From Pseudoalteromonas luteoviolacea (GTDB lineage: Bacteria; Pseudomonadota; Gammaproteobacteria; Enterobacterales; Alteromonadaceae): a stretch of DNA of 64,000 nucleotides. The stretch is taken from NCBI RefSeq assembly GCF_000814765.1, contig NZ_JWIC01000005.1, positions 1-64,000 on the forward strand. The letters are read 5' to 3'. This document shows, piece by piece, positions 9,363 to 17,748 of the stretch. The position numbers and the translations under genes are program-made. The notes beneath the pieces are model-generated. The model did no database searches. It was not told the origin of the DNA and was given only the letters and a program-made list of their open reading frames with translations. Within the stretch, counting starts at the first letter, position 1; each line of letters begins with the position of its first letter.

Positions 9363-9468
9363 ATAACGCCCCAAGCAGTGTTGACTAGTATTGGCGGGCT
9401 TTTTGCCCGCGAAGTGGGAAAGAAAAAATCGTGACAATGTTACAAATCCGGCTGACTTGGCTTGTTAT
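9363..9468 (-). other. attC recombination site
   Basis: The minus strand runs from TATAACAAGCCAAGTCAGC to CACTGCTTGGGGCGTTATG, about 106 bp, with arms that pair imperfectly (AAGCCAAGTCAG against CTGCTTGGGG). A strong inner hairpin (GCGGGC-AAAAA-GCCCGC) fills the middle. The stop codon of the upstream hydrolase gene lies within the left third. Confidence 0.75.
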
Positions 9469-10264
9469 AGCCACTCACCACGTCCACTACCGAATTTAAA
9501 ACGGTCTGGTTCAAAAACAATCTGTGATCGCCATCAATTACATGGTAATCAACTTTTTTACCTGCTTTTTTAAGTGCAATAAAATACTCATTGCTCAGAT
9601 ATGGCCTCGTTACCTTATCATCTTTACCAACGAATAATGTAATACCGATATCATTAGCCACATTGTCAATCATCTCAATTGGTGAAATAGTAACTAGACT
9701 CTTTTTAAAACCTTCATAATGAGAACTTTTATACATATCCGCTCTCCATTGAGGGATGTTGCATGGGCAGGATACAATAAATGCATGGTTAATAAGTCTA
9801 GGGTATAGAGCAATTAACTTAGCTGTTATGGCAGAACCTCCGGAGTGACCAGCAAGGATCACTTTTTCTGAATTGTGGTATTCCTTCAGTTTTTGAATCG
9901 CTTTTGCTATTTGATGGATTCTTGATTCATCATAATTATCCCCAACCGTTTCACCTCGAATGCCATCAGAAGTACGTTTTAAATGATCAGTATATCCAGG
10001 GCGAAGCATACCCACGCTTACAGTATTTATAGAATGCAGAGCTATTTGATTTGCAAATTCATATTGATAAGACGGGTTATTAAACGGTGAGTCACCATGC
10101 AGTGCAACTACGAGTACTGGTGTTTTTGTGATTTCGCCACTTTTGTAAGTTTTTATTTTAGTACAAACACCCTGAACATTTACGTCATTCAAAGAACTAT
10201 TACATTGAGCCTCAACCGTATTTACGAAAAAAAGACTAATTGATAAAAATAATAAAAATTTCAA
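9440..10264 (-). CDS. Secreted alpha/beta hydrolase in a gene cassette
   Basis: From the TTG at 10264 (AGGAAG five bases upstream) the protein is 274 aa: a signal peptide (MKFLLFLSISLFFVNTVEA), a Cys-containing start, then an alpha/beta-hydrolase fold. VVALHGDSPF is the oxyanion-side strand, ILAGHSGGSA the nucleophile elbow (Ser), GKDDKVT the likely acid region, and IDGDHRLF the catalytic His. A longer frame reaching back to 10420 exists, but its extra residues do not look like protein and would bury the signal peptide. The family acts on esters or peptides; substrate unknown. The last residues are encoded inside the attC site. Confidence 0.75.
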   Translation of the reverse strand: MKFLLFLSISLFFVNTVEAQCNSSLNDVNVQGVCTKIKTYKSGEITKTPVLVVALHGDSPFNNPSYQYEFANQIALHSINTVSVGMLRPGYTDHLKRTSDGIRGETVGDNYDESRIHQIAKAIQKLKEYHNSEKVILAGHSGGSAITAKLIALYPRLINHAFIVSCPCNIPQWRADMYKSSHYEGFKKSLVTISPIEMIDNVANDIGITLFVGKDDKVTRPYLSNEYFIALKKAGKKVDYHVIDGDHRLFLNQTVLNSVVDVVSGYNKPSQPDL

Positions 10265-10670
10265 TGATACTTCCTGATATCTATTGTGGTAATAACAATC
10301 TAATATCGACCGAATAGGTCGTTTTTCTACCAAGCCATGGGGCATTGTTATCATTGCACCCAGTTTTATCACAATAACTAACCTGTTGCTACAGTTATAT
10401 TTTTCAATCATTATAGACATTAAGGAAAGGATAAAAGCGACCCAAAGGGTCGTTTTCTTGACTATGGTAGGAACACAGCAAGACTTTATATAAACACAGC
10501 TATCGTTTAGCGCTAACTTAATGACAACTCGTTCAGCATTTTTAAATCACATCGTCGAGTTTATGTTGACTAAGCAATATTAACACAGAACCGCTGATAC
10601 ATAACTTAAGTAGATTTCTCCCTATATTCACTGTCATGGTAAGCGCCACCCAGTTTCAATGCTTGGTAGC
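10265..10670. other. Non-coding stretch upstream of the first cassette
   Basis: About 400 bases with no convincing gene. Two near-identical hairpins followed by T runs on the plus strand lie at 10307-10326 (CGACC/GGTCG) and 10438-10457 (CGACCC/GGGTCG). They could end transcription coming from the left or be remnants of a duplicated element. A promoter for the minus-strand cassettes may lie here, but no clear -35/-10 pair was found. Confidence 0.4.
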
Positions 10671-10841
10671 AACGTGCAAAATGTAGCGACTGCGAGCGAA
10701 GCGAGTACGTTCAATTTGCGCAAGGTGAATATCGTGTGAAAGGTTAATGACACAGCGCGAAGCGCTGGCATTCTTTTCACGCAAGGTGAAATGAACCATT
10801 CTAACCAAAGGTAGTCGTTACGCCCCTATTAAACCAAAGCA
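10671..10841. repeat. 170-bp repeat module, right copy
   Basis: Direct repeat of 6741-6910 in the same orientation, differing at a few positions and by one base in length. Together with the arrays next to it, it brackets the cassette block. Confidence 0.8.
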
Positions 10842-11378
10842 GATTCTCTCTATGTCACTCCGGACTTGCTCCGGAAACCATAGAATAGTCACAGAAAAAA
10901 TAGATCCTGAATCAAGTTCAGGATGACGGATTTGGAGATTGGTGTATTACCGATAAGAAATCGACATCATGACACCGCAATTAATTTTGAGCACGTTCTC
11001 TCTACGTCATTCCGGACTTGCTCCGGAACCCATAAATTAGTCACTGAAAAAATGGATCCTGAATCTTGTTCAGGACGACGGATTCGGGGAGTGGTGCATA
11101 ACTGATAGTAAATCAACACCATAACACCTCTATTTATCCAATGCAGATTCTCTCTACGTCATTCCGGACTTGCTCCGGAAACCATAGATTAGTCACAGAA
11201 AAAAATGGATCCTGAATCTTGTTCAGGACGACGGATTCGGGGGGAGGTGCATAACTGATAGTAAATCAATATCATGACACCTCAACTAAACCATCGCACG
11301 TTCTCTCTACGTCATTCCGGACTTGCTCCGGAACCCATAAATTAGTCACTGAAAAATGGATCCTGAATCAAGTTCAGA
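10842..11378. repeat. Tandem array of four 152-bp REP-like units (right array)
   Basis: The CATTCCGGA or CACTCCGGA motif starts units at 10855, 11007, 11159 and 11312 (period 152-153). The first unit is nearly identical to those of the left array. The later ones have drifted (TCTTGTTCAGGACGACGG in place of TCAAGTTCAGGATGACGG). The array ends 20 bases before the stop codon of the chemoreceptor gene. Confidence 0.85.
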
Positions 11379-11397
11379 GAAACAAACACTCATAACC

Positions 11398-13023
11398 TTA
11401 TGCTTTAAAAGAATCGACTTTTTCTTTTAAGCTACTGGTGTAGTCACCCAATGCACTACTTACTTCAGCATTTAGCTGGGCGTTTTTAGCAATTTCAATG
11501 ATGCTATTGTTGAACTCATTAATGTTGGTACTTATCTCCGCAATCACAGAGGTTTGCTCTTCAGTCGCAGTCGATACTTGCACATTCATATCGATAATCT
11601 CATTCACTGCGCTATTGATTTCATTCATATACTTAGCAGACTCATTCGCTTTTTCAACGCTCGAAGTTGCACTCGTTTGCGCATTTTCCATCGCAGTAAC
11701 GGCATTTTGCGCCATTGACTGTAACTTTGTGATCATCTCTTTAATTGACTCAGTTGCTTTTTGCGTATTATGCGCCAGCTGCCTAACTTCATCCGCAACG
11801 ACCGCAAACCCTCTGCCCGACTCACCTGCCCGAGCAGCTTCGATTGCGGCATTTAATGCCAATAAATTGGTTTGCTCAGCAACACCTTGAATCATCAAAA
11901 CAACTTGGTTAATCTCATTACTTTGCGTATTTAAAGCTTGAATTTGTTCGGTATTGTCTGCAACTAAGCCAGCCAACTTCTCAATCGACTGGATATTTTG
12001 TGTGATCGTACTTGTGCCTTGCTGCGCGAGCGTGCCTGAGGTTTCAGCTTTTTGTGCTGTTAACTGCGCATTGTTGGCCACTTCTTGAATAGCAGCGCTC
12101 ATTTGCGTCACAGCTGTCGCAATCATGGCTGTTTGCTGCTCTTGATCTTGAGACGTATTTGCCATCGATGAGCTGATTGATGTCAAGTTGTTAGATGTCG
12201 AGGTCAATTCCCCTATCATTTCAATCAGACTTTGAACAAGGTTATGTAAACAATCGACCATCATATTAAAATCGTTGCCTATTTCGCTAAGCTCGTCTTC
12301 GCCAACCACTTTTACCCGCTGCGTTAAATCCGCATTTTGTGCAATGGTTTTAATGGTGCGTCGCAAGCCTTTCAATGGCTTATGGATAGAGCCATAGATC
12401 AACCAACTGACACTCAACATCACCACAATCACAAGTACAGACGCGACTATCATTCCAACTCTTGCTGCATCGGCTTCTTCATGGCTCACTTCAATCAGTT
12501 TGCTGGCCTCGTCAAGCTGCAAAACCATTAATTCATTGTAGCCTTCGCTAAGCGGGTCAAACGTCTCGTAGAGGTCTTTGACAAATTGATTGTAAGGTAC
12601 AGAATCAAAGTTATCTTGTGCAATTAAGCGCTGGTATTCTTGAATTAGCTGATTAACTTCTCGCTCAGACTGCTTAATTTGCTGAACAATCGATTGCTCT
12701 TTACTGGTCAACTTACCCCCTAAGTAAATTTCCCACTCAGCAATCGCAATTGATTTGGCCTCTTCAATATTATCAAGCGCTTGTGATGGTGTTAATTGCT
12801 TGCCTCTTAACTTATGAAATGTATCAACAATAACCACCGCATAGTTGTCTGAGACCACTTTAATCTCTTTAAGTGGTAAGACCCTCCCAGAATACATCTT
12901 ATCCATATTCGCTACGAGGTGGGAAATCGTAGTGAGCGTAAACACTGTCGCAATCACAAAAAGGATTGCGGGTAATCCAGACAACGACAATAAACGGCTT
13001 TGTACAGAGAAATTATTCAACAT
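11398..13023 (-). CDS. Methyl-accepting chemotaxis protein (4-helix-bundle type)
   Basis: 541 aa from ATG 13023 (AAGGA upstream). Layout: an N-terminal membrane helix (about residues 12-33), a ~150-residue periplasmic helical sensor of the four-helix-bundle kind, a second membrane helix ([22 protein letters not shown]), a HAMP linker, and a long coiled-coil signalling domain. The hairpin tip reads [19 protein letters not shown], the universal CheA/CheW contact. It senses a ligand and controls CheA kinase at the polar array. Ligand unknown. It stands alone with no che genes nearby. Confidence 0.95.
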   Translation of the reverse strand: MLNNFSVQSRLLSLSGLPAILFVIATVFTLTTISHLVANMDKMYSGRVLPLKEIKVVSDNYAVVIVDTFHKLRGKQLTPSQALDNIEEAKSIAIAEWEIYLGGKLTSKEQSIVQQIKQSEREVNQLIQEYQRLIAQDNFDSVPYNQFVKDLYETFDPLSEGYNELMVLQLDEASKLIEVSHEEADAARVGMIVASVLVIVVMLSVSWLIYGSIHKPLKGLRRTIKTIAQNADLTQRVKVVGEDELSEIGNDFNMMVDCLHNLVQSLIEMIGELTSTSNNLTSISSSMANTSQDQEQQTAMIATAVTQMSAAIQEVANNAQLTAQKAETSGTLAQQGTSTITQNIQSIEKLAGLVADNTEQIQALNTQSNEINQVVLMIQGVAEQTNLLALNAAIEAARAGESGRGFAVVADEVRQLAHNTQKATESIKEMITKLQSMAQNAVTAMENAQTSATSSVEKANESAKYMNEINSAVNEIIDMNVQVSTATEEQTSVIAEISTNINEFNNSIIEIAKNAQLNAEVSSALGDYTSSLKEKVDSFKA

Positions 13024-13207
13024 CAAATTTTCCTTAGGCTTTGCCTAGTTACCTTGATATTTGAGTATTGACTAACTATGTGAAATTACAATGTAAAAAC
13101 GTGACTGATCCACTAAAGTATTGGATCACAAAGACTGTTCAAACCACTTTGTCACATAATCGAAAACGCTCACTGTGTGACGAGCGAATTTAGCGACGCA
13201 TTCAATA

Positions 13208-13525
13208 TTATAAACTTGCGATGTAATACGCTTGGCAAACTACTGCTAAAAAGCTTAAAACCAATATGTTATATGCGACTGGCTGCCGAGTTTTAAATGC
13301 AGAAAAAAACGCGAAAATGAATGAAAATATAAGAGAGATGAAGCATATAATTGCCAAAAAAAATACAATTTTTTGCGGTACATAAAAATCACAGTCATAG
13401 GAGCACGCATAAAAACGCTCTATCATTAAGCTGGCCAATATCGTTTGTAGCACCCCCCAAATACTTAATAACAGCAAAGCAGTATGTGACAAGCTCCAAA
13501 AACTAAATGCCTGTTTAAAAATCAC
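13208..13525 (-). CDS. Small multi-pass membrane protein, unknown function
   Basis: About 105 aa, starting at a GTG with AAGGA seven bases before it. Three hydrophobic segments (ALLLLSIWGVLQTIL, IVFFLAIICFISLIFSFIFAF, NILVLSFLAVVCQAYYI) with a Cys pair loop (YACSYDCDFY) between the first and second. No family recognised. It is flanked by non-coding DNA and appears to be a single gene. Confidence 0.55.
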   Translation of the reverse strand: MIFKQAFSFWSLSHTALLLLSIWGVLQTILASLMIERFYACSYDCDFYVPQKIVFFLAIICFISLIFSFIFAFFSAFKTRQPVAYNILVLSFLAVVCQAYYIASL

Positions 13526-13810
13526 TAAAATATCCTTTTACAGAAACACACCGACATAATGATAATGTCACTATGACTCAAAGCTTAATGGGCGGTCAAT
13601 CACATAGACATCACGCAACGGTATAAAATGCGCTCTCTCCCAACCTGATATTTCTTTCATTTTTTGAACTCTGTCATTTTCAACTTCAATCTTAATCTTA
13701 ATCTTAGTTCCATTGTTAGATACGCCTCTCAGGTTGATACCTTTTCACGCAATGAAATAACAAAAAGGTTATTAAAACACATTGATAAACGAACAAATTG
13801 TGACCGGTCT
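13526..13810. other. Non-coding stretch with a possible gene remnant
   Basis: On the minus strand about 13580-13755 is an open frame (for example KMKEISGWERAHFIPL) with protein-like composition. It has no start codon or ribosome site and follows a stop. It may be the tail of a lost gene. No other feature was seen. Confidence 0.25.
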
Positions 13811-13842
13811 TAAAAATAAAAAGCCCGCTATTTGCGGGCCTT
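13811..13842 (-). terminator. Terminator of the beta-glucan locus
   Basis: On the minus strand a GCCCGC-AAATA-GCGGGC hairpin (13823-13839) is followed by a T-rich run (13812-13822). It lies 14 bases past the GH3 stop codon, marking the 3' end of the operon. Confidence 0.85.
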
Positions 13843-13855
13843 CGTCAAGCATGTC

Positions 13856-16405
13856 CTAGTTACATTCAACGATTAAAGCTTCGGATGTTGATGCCCTAAG
13901 CGCTATTTTACTCAACCCTACTTCAGCGTTTCCAACTAGCGAGAGTTTAAATGGAGACATTGTTTGAGATAACTCAGCCCCAAGGTTTGCAAAGCAAGTC
14001 AAAGGCACGGCCAACTGCTGCCAACCATTTGTGAGTGCGCTCAATTTTTCATCTGGTATTTTAACTTGTGAGCGGCATTTCATCTCTTCCTGACAATTCA
14101 TCCCTATATAGGCTTTTGAAATTGAACCTGATTTTAAAGACATATCAAATGTTAAGTACGCACTCGAGTTAACATACGCACTCAGGTCTTCAGGGAACCC
14201 ATGTTTGCTCAGTAATTGAATGCCCACCACTTTTGAATCACTAAAAGACAATTGCATGCTGTCTTCCTGTACAAAACGGTCAATCGTTCTGAAGTCTACG
14301 CCATTGAATTGCTCACTATTTGAACGGATCGGCTTTCTCTTATTACTTTCAGTGAGATATAGCGCCCATGGCTTTTTAGGCTGACCATCGTATAAAAACT
14401 CGACTTCATTGACGCTGGCACTAATATCAAAATATTCGTTCAAATTGTCTTTCAAGGTATCCTTTGTTTCGTAATCCAATCCAAACCCATATTCAAATAA
14501 TGGGGTTTGTCCATCAAAACGATTGACGTGTTGTGTCGGTGAATTCGGCCACGAAAACGACAGTTTACCTGTAAAGTCATATTGGATACTGTCATTTTTA
14601 TCTTTTAGTAGCACGTCAGCAACACCACCGCCTTCAGAGCCCGGTAGCCAAAGTGCCACAAAAGCATCGCTGGCGTTTAGCTCAGCATTCATCCACATCG
14701 GACGACCACTGATGAAAAGTGATACAACTGGGATACCTTGCGCTTTTAATGACTTTAATAGCATCAAGTCCTTGTTAGTGCCGTATTGATACGCCAAATG
14801 CGGTCTATCCCCTTGTCCCTCTGCGTAAGGCTCCTCTCCAAATACAACAATTGCGACATCAGGCTTATTATCTTTATCGTACGAACCATCAAGACTCAAG
14901 GTAATATCACCGCCCGCTTTTAACACCTGTTGTTTTAGGCCTTTATAAATCGAGGTACCACCGGGAAAATCTGCATTGGCGTTATTGGTGCCCTGCCAAG
15001 TAATGGTCCATCCACCTGACTGTTTACCAATATTATCTGCGCCATCTCCAGCAATTAAGATGTGTTGTTTAGGAGATAAAGGTAATATCCCTGCTTTGTT
15101 TTTGAGCAGCACCAGAGATTTTCTCACTGCCTCTCTGGCAAGTGCTCTGTGTTGTTCATTACCCATTATTTTACTGTCACCAGCATACAGTCGCTGGGCA
15201 GGACTTGGCTTATTGAACAGACCTGCACGTATTTTTACTCTTAAAATACGGCTCACTGCGTCATTCACTCGACTAAGCGCTATGGTGCCGTCTTTCACTT
15301 GACTGACCGTATTGTAAAACAATGGCTTCCAACTTTGCGTTGGTGCCATAAACATATCTAACCCCGCATTGATTGCTTGTGGACAATTATCATTAGTACA
15401 CCCTTGGATTTGCCCATGACCATTCCAATCTCCGACAACAAAGCCATCAAAGCCCATTCGGTCTTTCAACACTGTCGTCAGCAAGTATTTATTGCCATGT
15501 ATCTTGTCGCCATGCCAACTATTAAAGGATGCCATTACTGACTGCGACCCAGCTTTTAAGCCACCTACGTAGCCTTGTGCATGAATTTTAAATAGTGTTT
15601 CTTCGTTAACAACGTTGTTCCCTTGATCATCTCCTTTTAGAGTGCCACCGTCACCAACAAAATGCTTAACTGTGCTGATCACATGCTGCTCTTTAAATAC
15701 GGAATTAGTGCGCCCATCACCTTGAAGCCCTTTAACAATCGCATAGGCATAGTTACCGACTATTTCTGGGTCTTCTGAATACCCTTCGTATGTTCTTCCC
15801 CATCTGTCGTCTCTTACAGTCGCAACCGTGGGTGCGAAGATCCAATCAATGCCCGTAGCCAACACTTCTTTTGCGGTAGCTTGAGCGATGTTTTCTATCA
15901 ATGCAGGGTCGTTTGCAGCACCCAAACCAATATTATGAGGAAATAAAGTCGCACCAATCACATTGTTATGACCGTGAACCGCATCGGTGCCCCACATCGT
16001 CGGGATAGAAGAGCCGTCCAAAGAAGTATCAATAGACGCTCGATACATAGACTCAGCCAATGCCACCCAATCAGCCACTGATGCATGTTTGTCGCCATTT
16101 GGAAAAGCCCCGCCGCCATTTAAATAAGAACCGAAGCCATATTTGCGCATATCTTCAACCGTGATATCGCGTATTTCTGGTTGGATCATTTGCGCGACTT
16201 TCTGCTCAATGGTCATCTCATCAAGTAAAGCTAAAACCAGTGATTCAACCTCTTCAGATTTTTCAATTTCAGACACAATATTTGGCCAAATAGTTGGATT
16301 TTTGCCTTTATCAGCTGCTGTTTCTAAGCGTTTGGATTGTCCACATGCACTGAGCAAACTCACCATATACACACAAAGTAAAGAGGTTCGTTTTAAGTTG
16401 TTCAT
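13856..16405 (-). CDS. GH3 exo-beta-1,3/1,4-glucanase (ExoP-like) lipoprotein
   Basis: 849 aa with a lipobox (SLLSACGQ), so probably an outer-membrane lipoprotein. The GH3 (beta/alpha)8 domain carries the substrate-binding KHFVGDGG and the nucleophile D326 in VVGDWNGHG. The second GH3 domain follows ([22 protein letters not shown]). The last ~170 residues form a beta-rich domain (from about [16 protein letters not shown]) like the C-terminal domain of Pseudoalteromonas ExoP. It should release glucose from the non-reducing end of beta-1,3/1,4-glucan oligosaccharides. Its ATG overlaps the transporter stop by four bases (ATGA), with GGAG inside the transporter gene: translational coupling. Confidence 0.93.
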   Translation of the reverse strand: MNNLKRTSLLCVYMVSLLSACGQSKRLETAADKGKNPTIWPNIVSEIEKSEEVESLVLALLDEMTIEQKVAQMIQPEIRDITVEDMRKYGFGSYLNGGGAFPNGDKHASVADWVALAESMYRASIDTSLDGSSIPTMWGTDAVHGHNNVIGATLFPHNIGLGAANDPALIENIAQATAKEVLATGIDWIFAPTVATVRDDRWGRTYEGYSEDPEIVGNYAYAIVKGLQGDGRTNSVFKEQHVISTVKHFVGDGGTLKGDDQGNNVVNEETLFKIHAQGYVGGLKAGSQSVMASFNSWHGDKIHGNKYLLTTVLKDRMGFDGFVVGDWNGHGQIQGCTNDNCPQAINAGLDMFMAPTQSWKPLFYNTVSQVKDGTIALSRVNDAVSRILRVKIRAGLFNKPSPAQRLYAGDSKIMGNEQHRALAREAVRKSLVLLKNKAGILPLSPKQHILIAGDGADNIGKQSGGWTITWQGTNNANADFPGGTSIYKGLKQQVLKAGGDITLSLDGSYDKDNKPDVAIVVFGEEPYAEGQGDRPHLAYQYGTNKDLMLLKSLKAQGIPVVSLFISGRPMWMNAELNASDAFVALWLPGSEGGGVADVLLKDKNDSIQYDFTGKLSFSWPNSPTQHVNRFDGQTPLFEYGFGLDYETKDTLKDNLNEYFDISASVNEVEFLYDGQPKKPWALYLTESNKRKPIRSNSEQFNGVDFRTIDRFVQEDSMQLSFSDSKVVGIQLLSKHGFPEDLSAYVNSSAYLTFDMSLKSGSISKAYIGMNCQEEMKCRSQVKIPDEKLSALTNGWQQLAVPLTCFANLGAELSQTMSPFKLSLVGNAEVGLSKIALRASTSEALIVECN

Positions 16406-17655
16406 TGCGCAATCTCCTTTATCGATTTTTTATGGCACCCCCAAAGTCCAAAATAAGCAATGAAGATATAACAAGCAGCGGGTAAGAAGAATGAGCCTTG
16501 TAGCCCGATATTGTCTGCAAGCAGCCCTTGTAAAATAGGGATGATCGCGCCACCAACAATTGCTAAGCACAATAAACCAGAGCCACGGCTCGCGTCTTTA
16601 CCTAAACCCGAAATTGCTAAACTGAAAATCGTCGGAAACATAATTGAGTTGAATAAACCAACCGAAAGCATCGCCCACATGGCAATTGCGCCAGTTTGAT
16701 TCACGGCAAAAACAATCATACTCATTGAAACAGCAGCATTAAACGCCAGCACTTTTCCACCGGCGATTTTTTGCATCACCGCAGCACCAATAAAGCGTCC
16801 AACCATTGCACCACCCCAATAGTATGCAATGAGCTTGGCAGCTTCTGCTTCATTTAAACCTGCAATGCTGGGTTGATGTAAAAAACTTACTAGAAAACTG
16901 CCAATCGACACTTCTGCACCTACATATAAAAAGATACCAATAGTGCCTAAAATCAAGTGTGGATGATCAGTCAGCGGCCTAGTACTTTTTGGGTGTTCAT
17001 CCTGTGATTCGACCAACTTTGGTAACTTAAGTGCAGAAAACACAAGTGCTAATACCCCTAAGATAGCGGCAAGCAATAAGTATGGTGCTTGTACCGCTTC
17101 AGCACCACTCGACACCGAATCTTGCCCCGAAAACAGCAAATATGCACCAAAAAATGGCGCAATAGTGGTACCCAGTGAGTTGAACGCCTGTGTCAACGTT
17201 AACCTTGAAGGTGCGGTTTCAGGTTTACCCAGTGCGCTTACATAAGGGTTCGCAGACACTTGTAATAGGGTGATACCTGACGCCAATACAAACAGAGCCA
17301 GTAAAAAGACTTCATACAGTCCGATAACCGCTGCTGGTACAAACATCACACAACCCAAAGCAGCAATGAACAGGCCAAATACAATGCCTTTTTGAAAGCC
17401 TATTTTACTGACGAGGTTGCCTGCGGGGATCGAAACAATGACGTACGCGCCAAAAAAGCAAAATTGCACGAGCATCGCTTGCGTGTAGCTAAGTTGAAAT
17501 GCCCCCTTTAGATAGGGAATTAAAATATCGTTCAAGCAGGTAATAAACCCCCACATGAAAAATAAACTGGTGAGCGCACAAAGTGCAAATCCAATGTTTT
17601 TAGGGGATTCGGATAATTGCACTTGCGCAGCTTTTGAAGCAAACTCGGTTGCCAT
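16402..17655 (-). CDS. MFS sugar transporter (FucP/GluP family)
   Basis: 417 aa from ATG 17655 (GGAG eight bases before; the longer frame from 17676 has no ribosome site). Twelve hydrophobic segments. Family hallmarks: [19 protein letters not shown] in helix 1, [16 protein letters not shown], and [21 protein letters not shown] between helices 4 and 5. These are typical of the fucose/glucose-galactose proton symporters of marine bacteria. Expected to import glucose or gluco-oligosaccharides released by the GH3 enzyme. It sits between the TonB receptor and the GH3 gene. Confidence 0.9.
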   Translation of the reverse strand: MATEFASKAAQVQLSESPKNIGFALCALTSLFFMWGFITCLNDILIPYLKGAFQLSYTQAMLVQFCFFGAYVIVSIPAGNLVSKIGFQKGIVFGLFIAALGCVMFVPAAVIGLYEVFLLALFVLASGITLLQVSANPYVSALGKPETAPSRLTLTQAFNSLGTTIAPFFGAYLLFSGQDSVSSGAEAVQAPYLLLAAILGVLALVFSALKLPKLVESQDEHPKSTRPLTDHPHLILGTIGIFLYVGAEVSIGSFLVSFLHQPSIAGLNEAEAAKLIAYYWGGAMVGRFIGAAVMQKIAGGKVLAFNAAVSMSMIVFAVNQTGAIAMWAMLSVGLFNSIMFPTIFSLAISGLGKDASRGSGLLCLAIVGGAIIPILQGLLADNIGLQGSFFLPAACYIFIAYFGLWGCHKKSIKEIAQ

Positions 17656-17683
17656 AATAAAAACTCCAACCAGCATCGAGACA

Positions 17684-17704
17684 ATGCAACAGCGTCTGTT
17701 GCAT
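17684..17704. promoter_or_regulatory. Perfect inverted repeat between receptor and transporter genes
   Basis: ATGCAACAG-CGT-CTGTTGCAT, nine-base arms with a three-base loop. It lies 29 bases before the transporter start and 45 bases after the receptor stop. It has no T run, so an operator or an RNA hairpin that sets relative expression fits better than a terminator. Confidence 0.4.
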
Positions 17705-17748
17705 GCTCAATACTTAAAAATAACTAAGAGATAAATAAGTGACTAGAT

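Noticed and set aside
9243..9434. 63-codon plus-strand frame in the cassette island
   Set aside because: It runs through an attC site and opposite a better-supported cassette gene remnant.
9440..10420. Longer 326-aa start for the cassette hydrolase
   Set aside because: The extra N-terminal residues are not protein-like and would bury the clear signal peptide that follows the TTG at 10264.
6911..11378. CRISPR-like appearance of the tandem repeats
   Set aside because: The period is 152 bp and the whole unit repeats; there are no short repeats with unique spacers and no cas genes.
11498..11890. 130-codon plus-strand frame inside the chemoreceptor
   Set aside because: Shadow frame opposite the highly conserved signalling tip.
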